A DNA stretch of 38,272 nucleotides from Chitinophaga pinensis (GCA_945872355.1 CAMBZU010000029.1:1-38272), one strand, 5' to 3'. Numbered from the stretch's first letter, positions 16,824 through 25,886 are shown. Notes: generated by a model from the letters alone, not told the origin. Translations and numbers: made by a program.

Positions 16824-17855
16824 TCAAAATTCCCTTAGTAATCTTCCTGATTTTATTAAAGGATCTTTGAAACCATTTTCTCTTAATGCATACCAAAAGG
16901 TAACTGCGTTTATACTAAGTATCGGAATCCCTATTTTGGGCTCTAGCTTTTCGGTTAAAGCAATCATGCTCATATTGGTGCCGAGCTGAACAACCGCATC
17001 TAGTTTATTTTGCGGTAGCGCAATATATTTTAAAATAGCTTCTTCTTTTGCCGAATCAGGAATATGCGCAATATCGTTTAAATTGCTGCAAGCAAATCCA
17101 AAACTTGTAACAACTTCGTAGCCCATGTCTTCAAACATTTTTTTTGCGTTTTCATTGCCTTTCTCGTTGAATGGGGTGATGAGGCCTATCCTTTTGGCTT
17201 TGTATTTTTTTAGCGCAGCATCTGCGGCATCATGCCATGTGGCCCATGAATATGGAAATTGTGTTTCAATTTGACGCATCAAATTTTCAATTTCATCTAA
17301 ACCATAAATAATGTGTTCTAGGCTCATGCCCATTATTAGATACTCGGGCTGCGCGATCGCTGCGGTTTCAATAGCAGTTTTGAGTCCACCAATGAATTGA
17401 TATTTGTAGCTTTCCAAATCCGCTTCAGTCATCATGCGAACTTTTGGAGTGATAATATTTGTGGTGTGAAGACCAATGCCTTCTAAACTTTGCTGATTAT
17501 TGAAAATGATGCTCCAAAGCTCATGTTCCATACTGGTGTTTGAAGCAGGAATCAATAAACCGAATTTGCGCTTAAAGCTTTTTACATCATGAAATTGCTT
17601 AGTGCTATCGAGTTTAAAGCTTGTTAGTTGCTTCCCATTTAATAAAAAATTACTGGCAAGGATTGAATGATGGGAGGAAATGTTTACCTCTGGCAGTTTG
17701 ATGGTTTTATTAGAAAGGCCTCCAATGATTATTCTTGATTCATAGCTCATCTGATTCATGTTTTTTGCTGGAGAAATATGTTGTGATAATTTTTTAGATG
17801 ACTTACATCCTACTATTGCTAAGAGAAATATACTAATTATAATTTTGAAATTCAT
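16824..17855 (-). CDS. Lipoprotein of the maleate isomerase / arylmalonate decarboxylase superfamily
   Basis: A 343-residue protein with a clear lipoprotein signal (hydrophobic stretch, LAIVGC, cysteine at residue 17) followed by a linker and then, from about residue 98 (FGLLIPASNTSMEHEL), a domain of the Asp/Glu racemase superfamily closest to maleate isomerase and arylmalonate decarboxylase. Canonical enzymes use two cysteines. Here the first position lies in MGMSLEH (175-181) and the second in QLGTNMSM, with G292 where cysteine is expected. This MGMS/GTN pattern resembles a known cysteine-less branch of the family, so activity may differ. LSINAVTFWYALRENGF near residue 315 is characteristic. 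Related proteins are normally cytoplasmic. It lies 77 bases upstream of the EutBC fusion on the same strand, with no terminator between, so they are probably an operon. Confidence 0.8.
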   Translation of the reverse strand: MNFKIIISIFLLAIVGCKSSKKLSQHISPAKNMNQMSYESRIIIGGLSNKTIKLPEVNISSHHSILASNFLLNGKQLTSFKLDSTKQFHDVKSFKRKFGLLIPASNTSMEHELWSIIFNNQQSLEGIGLHTTNIITPKVRMMTEADLESYKYQFIGGLKTAIETAAIAQPEYLIMGMSLEHIIYGLDEIENLMRQIETQFPYSWATWHDAADAALKKYKAKRIGLITPFNEKGNENAKKMFEDMGYEVVTSFGFACSNLNDIAHIPDSAKEEAILKYIALPQNKLDAVVQLGTNMSMIALTEKLEPKIGIPILSINAVTFWYALRENGFKDPLIKSGRLLREF

Positions 17856-18241
17856 GCTTTTTTATTTTTGACAATGGTTGTTATTTCAGATTGTAAAAAA
17901 TAGGCTCAACAAGCTGCTATGTAAATGTTGCAATAAATTTCAACTTAATCAAATAATAAAGTTTTTTTTGCATTGCTAAAAATAGCGAATGAAATTTTAG
18001 CAAAAGTAGGGCTTCCAAAAACGAAGAAATAAAAACTACGCCCAAAAGCACATTTGAGCTAGCTGCTGGTTAAATGTAAATTTGAAATTTCAGGTTTTTC
18101 TTTTAAGTTTTTAATAGTTTGAAAGTTCAACGCATCGCAAACCTGCTCTGCGCTTAGCCAGAACCCGTTGGGCGCTCAATTAATTATACATTCTTAGGTA
18201 GTAAAAGCAGGCTTTAAAAAGGTGCAGTAAAAAAAATAAAC
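17856..18241. other. 386-bp gap without a recognised gene
   Basis: AT-rich spacer between lptB and the lipoprotein-EutBC unit, both on the minus strand, so it must hold the promoter of that unit. A minus-strand TACTTTTG (18001-18008) fits a -7 element but lies about 145 bases from the start and lacks a matching -33. A local GC-richer patch at about 18140-18176 contains an imperfect GCGC...GCGC hairpin. I searched for a cobalamin riboswitch (B12-box-like sequence) because EutBC needs the cofactor, and saw none. No open frame of note. Confidence 0.5.
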
Positions 18242-18967
18242 TTATTTTCTGAGCTCAAAATTTTGCCCTAAATAAACTCTTCTTACTTGTTCATCAGCTG
18301 CCAGTTCTTCGGCAGTTCCGGCCTTTAATATTTTACCTTCAAAGAGCAGGTAAGCTCTATTGGTAATATTTAATGTTTCGTGCACATTATGGTCGGTAAT
18401 TAAGATGCCAATATTTTTTTCAATGAGTTTTGATACAATGGCTTGAATGTCTTCAACAGCAATTGGGTCAACGCCTGCAAAAGGCTCATCTAATAATATA
18501 AATTTAGGATTTACTGCTAATGCCCTCGCAATTTCTGTTCTTCTGCGTTCGCCGCCTGATAATACATCTCCTCTGTTTTTGCGCACTCTGTTTAAGCTAA
18601 ATTCATCTAACAAAGTTTCTAGCTTTTCTTTTTGCGCTTCTTTGGTCATATCAGTCATTTCTAAAATAGCACTAATATTATCTTCAACAGTTAACTTACG
18701 AAACACCGATGCTTCTTGTGCTAAATATCCAATACCTAATTGCGAGCGTCTATACATAGGCTCATTGGTAATTTCCTTATCATCTAAAAATATCTTGCCA
18801 GAATTTGGTCTTATCATGCCCACAGTCATGTAAAAAGTGGTTGTTTTTCCTGCACCATTGGGGCCTAATAAACCTACAATTTCGCCTTGATGAACTTCAA
18901 GTGAAACATCATTTACAACTGCCCTGTTTTTATATTTTTTTACAAGATGCTCTGCTCTTAAAATCAT
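18242..18967 (-). CDS. lptB: LPS export ABC transporter ATPase
   Basis: Cytoplasmic ATPase of the LptB2FG complex that extracts lipopolysaccharide from the inner membrane for transport to the outer membrane. The 241-residue protein has Walker [11 protein letters not shown] near residue 35, the Q-loop region [12 protein letters not shown], signature LSGGERRR near 138, Walker [19 protein letters not shown] near 157 and the H-loop ITDHNV near 194. [13 protein letters not shown] is diagnostic for LptB rather than a generic ABC ATPase. The partner genes lptF and lptG are not in the window. It starts 34 bases beyond the stop of the DUF5686 gene and has its own promoter-like site. Confidence 0.95.
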   Translation of the reverse strand: MILRAEHLVKKYKNRAVVNDVSLEVHQGEIVGLLGPNGAGKTTTFYMTVGMIRPNSGKIFLDDKEITNEPMYRRSQLGIGYLAQEASVFRKLTVEDNISAILEMTDMTKEAQKEKLETLLDEFSLNRVRKNRGDVLSGGERRRTEIARALAVNPKFILLDEPFAGVDPIAVEDIQAIVSKLIEKNIGILITDHNVHETLNITNRAYLLFEGKILKAGTAEELAADEQVRRVYLGQNFELRK

Positions 18968-18990
18968 ATTTGTTCAATAACCATATATCA

Positions 18991-19019
18991 CAAAAATACA
19001 CTTAAAAAATGAACTGCAA
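18991..19019 (-). promoter_or_regulatory. Bacteroidota-type promoter for lptB
   Basis: On the minus strand TTG (19017-19019), an 18-base spacer and TATTTTTG (18991-18998), which fits TAnnTTTG. It overlaps the end of the DUF5686 gene and lies 24 bases before the lptB start. Confidence 0.5.
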
Positions 19020-21482
19020 GGTGCCTCTGAAACCTATTTTAGAAATACCAGGATTGTCTAAGTGCGATAAGCGCCACAATAAATCAAAACGCAAGATTTT
19101 AAAAATGTTTTCAACACCAATACCTGCCTCATAATAAGGTTTTCCATTGAGCGTATTTAATGCAGTTGGGAACATTAAAATTTGACTGCTTTTAGCATTC
19201 ACAGCGCCTACTAAAACTTTACCCGATGCCACTTCTCTCCATTTTAACTTGCGCATCAAAGGAATTTTATTTAAAAAGAAACCTTCAAAATGATGACTCA
19301 CACTTAAAGATGCATATTCATCACTCACAAACTCGTAAAAACGCATCATATTGTAAGCAAAGGGGTCGTAAAAATAGGTTTCATTTCCTGCATGTATTTC
19401 CATTAATGGAAAAGGAACATTTCCAAAAATTTTGCCTGCATCAAACACATAATCGGTATAGCCAATTGGGTTAATTCTAAAGCGATCTACAATGTTTAAA
19501 TTTACTTTTTGGTATTTATAATCACTCTTTAAAGCACCTTTAATTCCTGCAATAAATTGTACAGAAAAAATTGGCCATTTTGTGCCTAAGCTTAACCTTT
19601 CAAATTCGCCTGCTAAATATTTTTCATCAATGGCTAATCTTGCATACAATCTAATTTCAGAAGTAATAATATTTGGCAAGGTTTGCATGGTGTTATCGCT
19701 TCCTAAGTAGTTATATTTAAAGCCAGCAATAGGCGTGTAAATTCTGTGTACGAGTGATATTTTATTTTGAAATCCATGAAACCATTCATAGCTGTAGTAG
19801 GCACTGTAGTCTTGCAAATTAGTAAGGTTGGTTAAAGGTCTTATCCTAAAAATAGTTGCAATAAAGTTATCATAGGAAAATCCATTTTGACTTTGACCCA
19901 ATATTTCATAATCATTTTTGTAATTAAATCCTACCATTTGGCGTGGGTCTTTTGTAATAAAACCACGGTAACCAAGGCCATACTTATAAGTAAAATCTTT
20001 AAAACCATAGGCGGCGTATCCACTGAATTCGTGCCGCTTGCTAAATTTATTACTGGTGCGCCCTCCTAAGCGTATTCTGCTGCCTTCAATATTATTTCTG
20101 CTGTAAAGTTTGTTGAGAGGTCCAAGTTCAAAATAACCTAATACACGGTAACCGCTGGTAACACTTTCTATTATTTCTTGATAAGTTTTAAAAGCTCTTA
20201 TTGTTCTAATAGTATCTACCAGTTTATATATTCCTTGCTCATTTTTTGAAAGGGTATCATGTCTGTTTGCTAGCCAATAGCTTTCGTTCTTTGTTGTGGC
20301 TGCATCTTCAACAATTAAATTATCTGTTTTGCTATAAAAATTGTCGTCGAGCGGTTTATTTATAACAAATTTGGAGTATGAGGTAGATTTTCTTCCGTAA
20401 AAACCTGGTTTGTTTTTTTGTATGATGAAATCTACTACTAGTTTGTCTTTTTTTAAAAACCAAGAGCCGTCAACATTTTGATAATCTTGTACTACATTAA
20501 AGGTGTTTATATAATTGATGTTAGCATCGCCTGACATATTCATCTCCAATCTTTTAATCGCAAAGGTGGTATCGTTTATCCACATATTACCAACAAAACA
20601 CAATGCCTGTTTTCTTTTTGGCTTAAATTGTATTTGATAACAATACTTGCCGTCAACCATCATACTATCAATCAAGTAATACCTATAAAAAAACAGACCA
20701 GCATCAGAAACAGGACTGGTGAAATTTTTACCAAAAACCAAAATGGCATTGTCATAAATATTTACATTTTGATACAGGTCACCAGTAAATTGTGAAACGC
20801 TTTCATTGTCAACGCCTGCCACCTTTGTAGCTTTAATTATCTCTTTGGTTACCTTTGGTTTTTTTCTGTAAAAAAGTTCAGAAATTGATTCACTTAAGAA
20901 CAATGGCAATGAAGGTTTTTCAGCAATGTTAGAGCTATCTATATTATCAAAAATAAATTTAAAGGGCTTTATAACTCCGCTTTTCTTAAATTTATCGTTA
21001 ATGTTGTTAATATCAAATTCTAATTTATTGTAAACTTCATACTGGTAATATTCTAGTTTTTCTCGGTCATTATTTGGTTTGTTGCTGATCACCTTTTTAA
21101 AAATAGCGTGCGCAGGGTTTTCTCCTGGTTTTATAACTACTTCTTTTAATGCTACTGTGCTCGCATTTAGACCAACATTTAGTTGTTGCGATGTGCCAAC
21201 TTTTACTTTAATAGCCAAGCGGTCAAATCCAATAAAGGTAAATAGTAAGCTATCGCAGTTTTTATCTGTTGAAATACTAAAGTTGCCATCAAAATCGGTA
21301 GTGGTGCCTGCAGTTGTGCCTTTAAAAACAATATTGATAAAGGGCAATGGCTCGCGGCTTATAAAGTCAACTACTTTTCCGCTCACCTTGGTGCTTTGTG
21401 CATTGGCCAAGTTTGTTAAGGCAACAATAAAAAATGCCAAATTGAAAAATAAGCAGCTGAATAATTTATTGTTTTTGCTCAT
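19002..21482 (-). CDS. DUF5686 outer-membrane protein with carboxypeptidase-regulatory-like domain
   Basis: An 826-residue exported protein. After a signal peptide (residues about 1-28) there is a carboxypeptidase-regulatory-like beta sandwich at about 30-115 (KVSGKVVDFISREPLPFINI, then TTAGTTTDFDGNFSI), the domain that precedes many Bacteroidota outer-membrane barrels. The rest matches DUF5686: VVIKPGENPAHAIFKKVI near residue 115, YQYEVYNKLEFDI near 145, and a C-terminal half rich in alternating aromatic strands that ends in RGTLQFIF, typical of an outer-membrane barrel. No TonB plug was recognised. Such proteins are widespread but have no firm biochemical role. It is transcribed ahead of lptB on the same strand. 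Confidence 0.88.
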   Translation of the reverse strand: MSKNNKLFSCLFFNLAFFIVALTNLANAQSTKVSGKVVDFISREPLPFINIVFKGTTAGTTTDFDGNFSISTDKNCDSLLFTFIGFDRLAIKVKVGTSQQLNVGLNASTVALKEVVIKPGENPAHAIFKKVISNKPNNDREKLEYYQYEVYNKLEFDINNINDKFKKSGVIKPFKFIFDNIDSSNIAEKPSLPLFLSESISELFYRKKPKVTKEIIKATKVAGVDNESVSQFTGDLYQNVNIYDNAILVFGKNFTSPVSDAGLFFYRYYLIDSMMVDGKYCYQIQFKPKRKQALCFVGNMWINDTTFAIKRLEMNMSGDANINYINTFNVVQDYQNVDGSWFLKKDKLVVDFIIQKNKPGFYGRKSTSYSKFVINKPLDDNFYSKTDNLIVEDAATTKNESYWLANRHDTLSKNEQGIYKLVDTIRTIRAFKTYQEIIESVTSGYRVLGYFELGPLNKLYSRNNIEGSRIRLGGRTSNKFSKRHEFSGYAAYGFKDFTYKYGLGYRGFITKDPRQMVGFNYKNDYEILGQSQNGFSYDNFIATIFRIRPLTNLTNLQDYSAYYSYEWFHGFQNKISLVHRIYTPIAGFKYNYLGSDNTMQTLPNIITSEIRLYARLAIDEKYLAGEFERLSLGTKWPIFSVQFIAGIKGALKSDYKYQKVNLNIVDRFRINPIGYTDYVFDAGKIFGNVPFPLMEIHAGNETYFYDPFAYNMMRFYEFVSDEYASLSVSHHFEGFFLNKIPLMRKLKWREVASGKVLVGAVNAKSSQILMFPTALNTLNGKPYYEAGIGVENIFKILRFDLLWRLSHLDNPGISKIGFRGTLQFIF

Positions 21483-21496
21483 AATATAACATGCAA

Positions 21497-21532
21497 CAAA
21501 CCTAATTTTTTTGATTTAATACACCAAATATA
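21497..21532 (-). promoter_or_regulatory. Overlapping promoter-like sites for the DUF5686 gene
   Basis: On the minus strand there are two TAnnTTTG matches: TAGGTTTG (21497-21504) with a TTG 20 bases upstream (21525-21527), and TATATTTG (21525-21532), which overlaps that TTG. The second would give a more usual leader length of about 35 bases. Confidence 0.4.
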
Positions 21533-21612
21533 TTATGCTCATTAATGATAAAAAAACGCATTTAGCAGAAATACTTTTTTGGAAATAAATAATAGCCAAA
21601 ACATTTAGCATT

Positions 21613-21715
21613 TATACCGATGTGAAATAAGTAATGGCCCAAATTTGTTTCACGGCATTTACCAATCTAAGTTTTTAAATGATTGGCATAAATTATAAAT
21701 CACATTGGTATTATT
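21613..21715 (-). repeat. Dispersed palindromic repeat, copy A
   Basis: About 100 bases whose two ends are near-perfect inverted copies of each other (ATACCGATGTGA at the left, TCACATTGGTAT at the right, one mismatch). Positions 21615-21661 match the reverse complement of copy B (36247-36343) with about three mismatches in 47 bases, including the shared core AATGGCCCAAA and TTGTTTCACGGCATTT. The inner and right parts are more diverged. No coding sequence; MITE- or REP-like in build. Confidence 0.7.
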
Positions 21716-21815
21716 TACCCATGTGCTACCTTAAGCTCAGGAAAATTGGATAAAACTAATTGCAAAGAAAGGATTGCCCTTGTAAAATATTTTTGTAAGC
21801 CTCTTAAACTTCCTA

Positions 21816-21881
21816 ATGATTAATCAAGTTCAATTAATCTTTGCCATCCTTATTATTTGGATTGCTATTTATAGGCTGTAA
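21816..21881 (+). CDS. Possible 21-residue hydrophobic peptide
   Basis: ATG-started frame encoding MINQVQLIFAILIIWIAIYR plus a final Leu: a single predicted membrane helix with a charged end. A TATTTTTG -7-like box lies at 21788-21795, about 20 bases upstream, but its -33 element is poorly spaced. In AT-rich non-coding DNA such a frame can arise by chance, and there is no ribosome-binding evidence. Confidence 0.2.
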   Translation: MINQVQLIFAILIIWIAIYRL

Positions 21882-21960
21882 TAACTTCTACGCCAAGTTA
21901 AAATTGCGTATGTATTTGTTGAAATACAAAAAATAAATTGCTTTAATTACTTCATAGTAA

Positions 21961-22000
21961 ATATACAGTAAAGTTGTATGAGGACAACTTTACTGTATAT
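21961..22000 (-). terminator. Strong hairpin after the 569-residue protein gene
   Basis: A perfect 17-bp stem (21961-21977 with 21984-22000) around a 6-base ATGAGG loop, starting 9 bases past the minus-strand stop at 22009. There is no long T run, but position and strength fit a terminator or mRNA 3'-end stabiliser. Confidence 0.7.
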
Positions 22001-22008
22001 ATTTAATT

Positions 22009-23718
22009 TTAATCTTCAATTTCTAATTTAGCAACAGCATAATTTGGCTTTATGTTTTTAATATATAAATAGCAGCCGTATGGCGGAAACAAGCAGCCAA
22101 GCAACCATTTGCCAGTACTAATTCTTTTCCATGCTTGCAAATAAACCTCCTTGCCCGATTTTGACCAAGATGCGTATTTTGTATATAAAACGTGTGTTTT
22201 TGTTGAGGCTAAAAGTTTTTGATCTGTGTTTCCATTGGCATCTATTTTAGCAAAGGCTATTGATTTTGCCGCTCCAGAAACTCTCATGCTGTTGATGTTT
22301 TTAGCATTTTCAGGTTTTATTTTAAAAGTTTTAGGGTCGTAATTATTATTGTTATCAGCAAAAATAAACCTCAATTCATTTTTATCTCTAAAATAGCTAA
22401 AGGAGTTAAATGCACCATTGTCATTGGTTGTGTGTTGGTATTTCGGAATATGCTTTATCCAATTAATTTCGCCATTAGTGGCAATGTTAGCAATTAAAAT
22501 AGCTTTTGATACATAATGATAAGTGTAGGTTGTTTGCCCTTTACTATTTGTAGTTGTTGTAACATAAAAATAATCTTCTTCTAAAATTAAATTGGATGTT
22601 CCATTGTCCATAGCCACATATCCTCTCAATTTAAAGGCTGTTGAAATTCCTTCATCCTTTTTGGCATTTCTCTTTGTGGTCATAAATTCAACAGTTGACC
22701 TATCAAGTTTCTTTTGATTGTCTGATAATACTTCACCTGTTTTAGGGTTTAGTTTTGCATAAAAAATACCATCAAAATCATCTACATTCCCTTTTTTTGT
22801 TAATTCAGAATAGGTTCCTGCACATATTAATTCACCATCAGGAGTCATTTCTAACGAAGCTTTTAAAATCCCTTTGTTTTTAAATATCAAATCATACTCA
22901 AATGGTTTGGTATCGGGCTCATTTACATTAATGCCAACTATTTTATAATACCATGTAGCTTCCCCGTTTTTCTTTTTTTCTTTTCTTTCAGCCTTTGTTT
23001 CTGCTGCATTAACATATACTAAAGAATATACATAGCCATTGTCTCCAACTATCGCAGAACTGCCATATTCAGAAATACCCAAATCAAATGTTGCTGATGA
23101 TAATTCAGTCATGTCACTTGGATTGTAAAGCGTAAGTGTTACATCACCCGGGTATAATGATTTTTCAACTTTTTTAGAAGGCGCCTGATTGATAATTAAT
23201 ACCTTGTTTTTTAATCTATTCGTTTTAATTGTATATCCTCCACCATCAACTGAAGATAAATTAAAAATACCAGTTTTAACTGTCTTTGTGCTCCTTGTAG
23301 CTAACTTAGTCGATTTTGAAATTGGTTTATAGGAATTATCTAAATCTTGAAAATATAAAGAAGTAGTTTTATCTTTCCCTTCTCTTCTTGTATAAAAAAC
23401 CACTTCTTTGGTATCTAAACTTATCTTACTGAAATAGTTGTATTCGTCAGAATTAACTACCATACCACCTGATTTACTTTTTGTTGCCGTAATTGATTTG
23501 GCTTCACTATTGGGAATTAAACTGGTTGGTGATAATTTCCAATAATTCAAATCTCTCCCTTTACTTGTCATTACCGATAATTCATTATCATGTAATTTAA
23601 AATCTATAATATCACGCGCTCCGTTTAAGTTCGGACCAACCTTTAAACTGCCATCTTGCGCAAAAATGCTTTGGATGGAACACATAAATAATAGGGCAAG
23701 CTTGATCTGTTTTTTCAT
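22009..23718 (-). CDS. Secreted protein of unknown function
   Basis: A 569-residue exported protein with a Sec signal peptide (MKKQIKLALLFMCSIQSIFA, mature from QDGS). The sequence is beta-rich, with repeated units such as GGGYTIKTNRLKNKVLIINQ, GDNGYVYSLVYVN and PDGELICAGTYSE that suggest a beta-propeller-like fold; this is inference. I recognise no family. The C-terminal part holds a short cysteine-containing stretch (LLGCLFPPYGCYLYIKN) near residue 540, and there is no T9SS sorting domain. It is divergent from the protease gene at 23823 with a 104-bp gap, which may hold a shared regulatory region. Confidence 0.7.
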   Translation of the reverse strand: MKKQIKLALLFMCSIQSIFAQDGSLKVGPNLNGARDIIDFKLHDNELSVMTSKGRDLNYWKLSPTSLIPNSEAKSITATKSKSGGMVVNSDEYNYFSKISLDTKEVVFYTRREGKDKTTSLYFQDLDNSYKPISKSTKLATRSTKTVKTGIFNLSSVDGGGYTIKTNRLKNKVLIINQAPSKKVEKSLYPGDVTLTLYNPSDMTELSSATFDLGISEYGSSAIVGDNGYVYSLVYVNAAETKAERKEKKKNGEATWYYKIVGINVNEPDTKPFEYDLIFKNKGILKASLEMTPDGELICAGTYSELTKKGNVDDFDGIFYAKLNPKTGEVLSDNQKKLDRSTVEFMTTKRNAKKDEGISTAFKLRGYVAMDNGTSNLILEEDYFYVTTTTNSKGQTTYTYHYVSKAILIANIATNGEINWIKHIPKYQHTTNDNGAFNSFSYFRDKNELRFIFADNNNNYDPKTFKIKPENAKNINSMRVSGAAKSIAFAKIDANGNTDQKLLASTKTHVLYTKYASWSKSGKEVYLQAWKRISTGKWLLGCLFPPYGCYLYIKNIKPNYAVAKLEIED

Positions 23719-23822
23719 AAATGGAGGCTTTTTTTAAAAAAGAAAGTGACAAATTAAAGTCTTTTTTTTTAAACTAACAAAATTGTGTTTTATTTGCAAA
23801 ATATTGAAATTCTATACATACC

Positions 23823-25160
23823 ATGAAATACACAAGCTTACTTACAACCATAGCTATTTATTTATTTTGCACGCAACTGTATGCGCAAACAAATGCTGAT
23901 TCAGCAGGTGTTTGGAAGAAAGTTTGTGATGATTTTAAGGATTGCAAATTGGTATTTAATGAAAAGTTTAATGATAATTCAAATAAATGGCCACTTGTTA
24001 ATGATGCTGAAAAAGGTTTAGCCGAGTTAATGCCAAATGGCGGATTGCATATCAAAACAAATAAAAAAATTGATTTTGCGCAATGGATTAAATTGGATGT
24101 TGATCAATTTGAAGATTTCTCCATTGAATCAGATATCAAATTTACAGGCGGTAGTGGCGATGCCTTTTATGGCATTATATATGGCGTTAAAGACTGGGAA
24201 AATTATCATTTCTTTTGTATTAATGCTTCTGGGTATTATAATTATGGCGTGCGCTACGAGGGCTTAAATGCTGTTTTTAGTGGCAACCTATATTCTTCTA
24301 ACATTTTAAAAGGTAAGAATGTAAACAAATTAAAAATCAAAAAGAGCGGTAAAAAAGCTTATTTTAGTGTAAATGGTGAAATTCTAGATAATTTTAACTA
24401 CAGGCCAATCGTTGGTAAACGTGTTGGTTTTGTTTCTTTTGATGCCAAAATTAATTTAGAAATAGCCAATTTGATTTATCAAAAAGATATTGATACCGAA
24501 AGCACACCTGTTGAAAAAGGAGATGAAAAATTTACCTCAAGTGGCACAGGTTTTATTATAAGTCAAAAAGGTTATGTGGTAACAAATTACCATGTGATTG
24601 AAAAAATTGAAAAGTGCTTTGTTGAATTAAAAATAAACAACGAAGCTAAAACCTACGAAGCTGAAATAGTGCAAAAAGATCCAAAGTCTGATTTGGCCAT
24701 CCTTAAAATAAAAGGAGCCACGCTTGATCCTGTTCAGTTTAAAATTCCTTATACTTATCCTGCAAGTACTTCAGATGTTGGCACACAAGTTTTTACCTTA
24801 GGTTTTCCTATGGCGCTTACCAGCATGGGTAAAGAGGTAAAGTTTACTGATGGTAAAATAAGTGCTAAAACAGGCTACCAAGGCGATATTGGTTCTTATC
24901 AAACTTCAGTACCTGTGCAGCCAGGCAATAGCGGAGGACCACTTTTTGATAATGAAGGCAGATTAGTAGGCGTTATTAATGCAAAAATTATGGAAGCCGA
25001 TAATGTGTCTTATGCCATTAAATCGAGCAGTTTAAAAAATCTGTTTGAGCTTTTGCCAGAGTCTATTGAAATGGAAAATAAAAATGAAATTGCAGGTTTA
25101 ACATTAGAGCAAAAAATAAAAATGTTAAGCAAATTTACAGTGCTCATCAAATCAAAATAG
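23823..25160 (+). CDS. Secreted trypsin-like serine protease with N-terminal lectin-like domain
   Basis: A 445-residue exported protein: signal peptide (cleavage after LYAQ), then a concanavalin A/LamG-like jelly-roll at about residues 35-215 (VFNEKFNDNSNKWPL, FYGIIYGVKDWENYHFF, GKRVGFVSFDAKIN), then a trypsin-like domain at about 235-420. The catalytic triad is visible: H257 in VVTNYHVI, D290 in SDLAILKI and S370 in GNSGGPLF. The core resembles HtrA/DegP proteases but lacks a recognisable PDZ domain. It likely works in the periplasm or at the surface. Four paralogous barrel-like genes follow at 6-12 base spacings, which suggests the protease and the barrels form one operon and function together. 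Substrate unknown. Confidence 0.85.
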   Translation: MKYTSLLTTIAIYLFCTQLYAQTNADSAGVWKKVCDDFKDCKLVFNEKFNDNSNKWPLVNDAEKGLAELMPNGGLHIKTNKKIDFAQWIKLDVDQFEDFSIESDIKFTGGSGDAFYGIIYGVKDWENYHFFCINASGYYNYGVRYEGLNAVFSGNLYSSNILKGKNVNKLKIKKSGKKAYFSVNGEILDNFNYRPIVGKRVGFVSFDAKINLEIANLIYQKDIDTESTPVEKGDEKFTSSGTGFIISQKGYVVTNYHVIEKIEKCFVELKINNEAKTYEAEIVQKDPKSDLAILKIKGATLDPVQFKIPYTYPASTSDVGTQVFTLGFPMALTSMGKEVKFTDGKISAKTGYQGDIGSYQTSVPVQPGNSGGPLFDNEGRLVGVINAKIMEADNVSYAIKSSSLKNLFELLPESIEMENKNEIAGLTLEQKIKMLSKFTVLIKSK

Positions 25161-25166
25161 CGCGCT

Positions 25167-25886
25167 GTGAAGTTTTTAATTCCATTATTTTTAAGTTTCT
25201 TTTATTACTTGCAGGTTTCGGCGCAATCCGATACAGTGTCATTATTTCATAACAGTACAAGCGCAGCATCAAACAAAAGCACCAATTTGCATAAAAATGC
25301 AATTAATTGGAATCTATTTCAACTTACAAGAGGGGGAATTTTAGTTAATTATGAGCGCATTTTGGGCAATTCGGGCTTTGCAATTACTGCAGGAATTGGT
25401 GTAAGTGTTTTTGACCCCATTGGCCAGTTTTATGTCAAAAAATTTGCTTATTACTATAAGCCCGATAGCTATTATTCAAATGAAAGAGAAACCACTATAC
25501 GTGCGCTATATGATATTGGTGCTAAATATTATTTTGACAAGGAAATGGGTGGAAGTTATTTAGGCACAGGATTTACTTCCATTGCTAATACCGTAGGTTT
25601 ATCAATAAATAACTACGATGCAAATTCCGCATTAATTAATTCAAGTAAGTATCAATTAGATTATCGAAGCAATGAAATTAAATTTCTCATTGGTTTTGAA
25701 AATGAAAACGATAATCAATTTTATAATGATTTTAATTTTGGATTTGGTTACAGGATGATAAATTACGAAAATTTGGTTTTTACCAATACAACTAATCCGC
25801 TACAACCGATCGAAGTGAGTAAAGTGAATAAAACAAATCAAACCCCTTGGCTTTTTATGTCGTGGAAAGTGGGGCTAAGATTTTAA
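25167..25886 (+). CDS. Barrel-like outer-membrane protein, paralogue 1
   Basis: A 239-residue exported protein, first of four tandem paralogues. Signal peptide to SAQ, then the shared motif SDTVSLF, the family motif TRGGILVNYERIL near residue 56, IGQFYVKK near 84, YDIGAKYYFDKEMGGSYLGTGF near 112, YRSNEIKFLIGF near 165 and the C-terminus PWLFMSWKVGLRF. The alternating aromatic strands and terminal phenylalanine suggest an 8- to 10-strand outer-membrane beta-barrel, by inference. It starts at GTG, 6 bases after the protease stop. I know no named family for it. Confidence 0.75.
   Translation: MKFLIPLFLSFFYYLQVSAQSDTVSLFHNSTSAASNKSTNLHKNAINWNLFQLTRGGILVNYERILGNSGFAITAGIGVSVFDPIGQFYVKKFAYYYKPDSYYSNERETTIRALYDIGAKYYFDKEMGGSYLGTGFTSIANTVGLSINNYDANSALINSSKYQLDYRSNEIKFLIGFENENDNQFYNDFNFGFGYRMINYENLVFTNTTNPLQPIEVSKVNKTNQTPWLFMSWKVGLRF

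Larger units (their letters stand above)
21483..22008. other. 526-bp gap: palindromic repeat, tiny open frame and hairpin terminator
   Basis: Between the DUF5686 gene and the 569-residue secreted protein gene, both minus strand. It holds promoter-like sites at 21497-21532, a copy of the dispersed palindromic repeat (21613-21715), a possible 21-codon plus-strand frame (21816-21881) preceded by a TATTTTTG box, and the strong hairpin at 21961-22000. Otherwise AT-rich with no gene seen. Confidence 0.6.

Noticed and set aside
17856-18241. Cobalamin riboswitch upstream of the lipoprotein-EutBC unit
   Set aside because: Searched because the enzyme family needs adenosylcobalamin. No B12-box-like core or matching stem arrangement was visible by eye; a covariance-model search would settle it.
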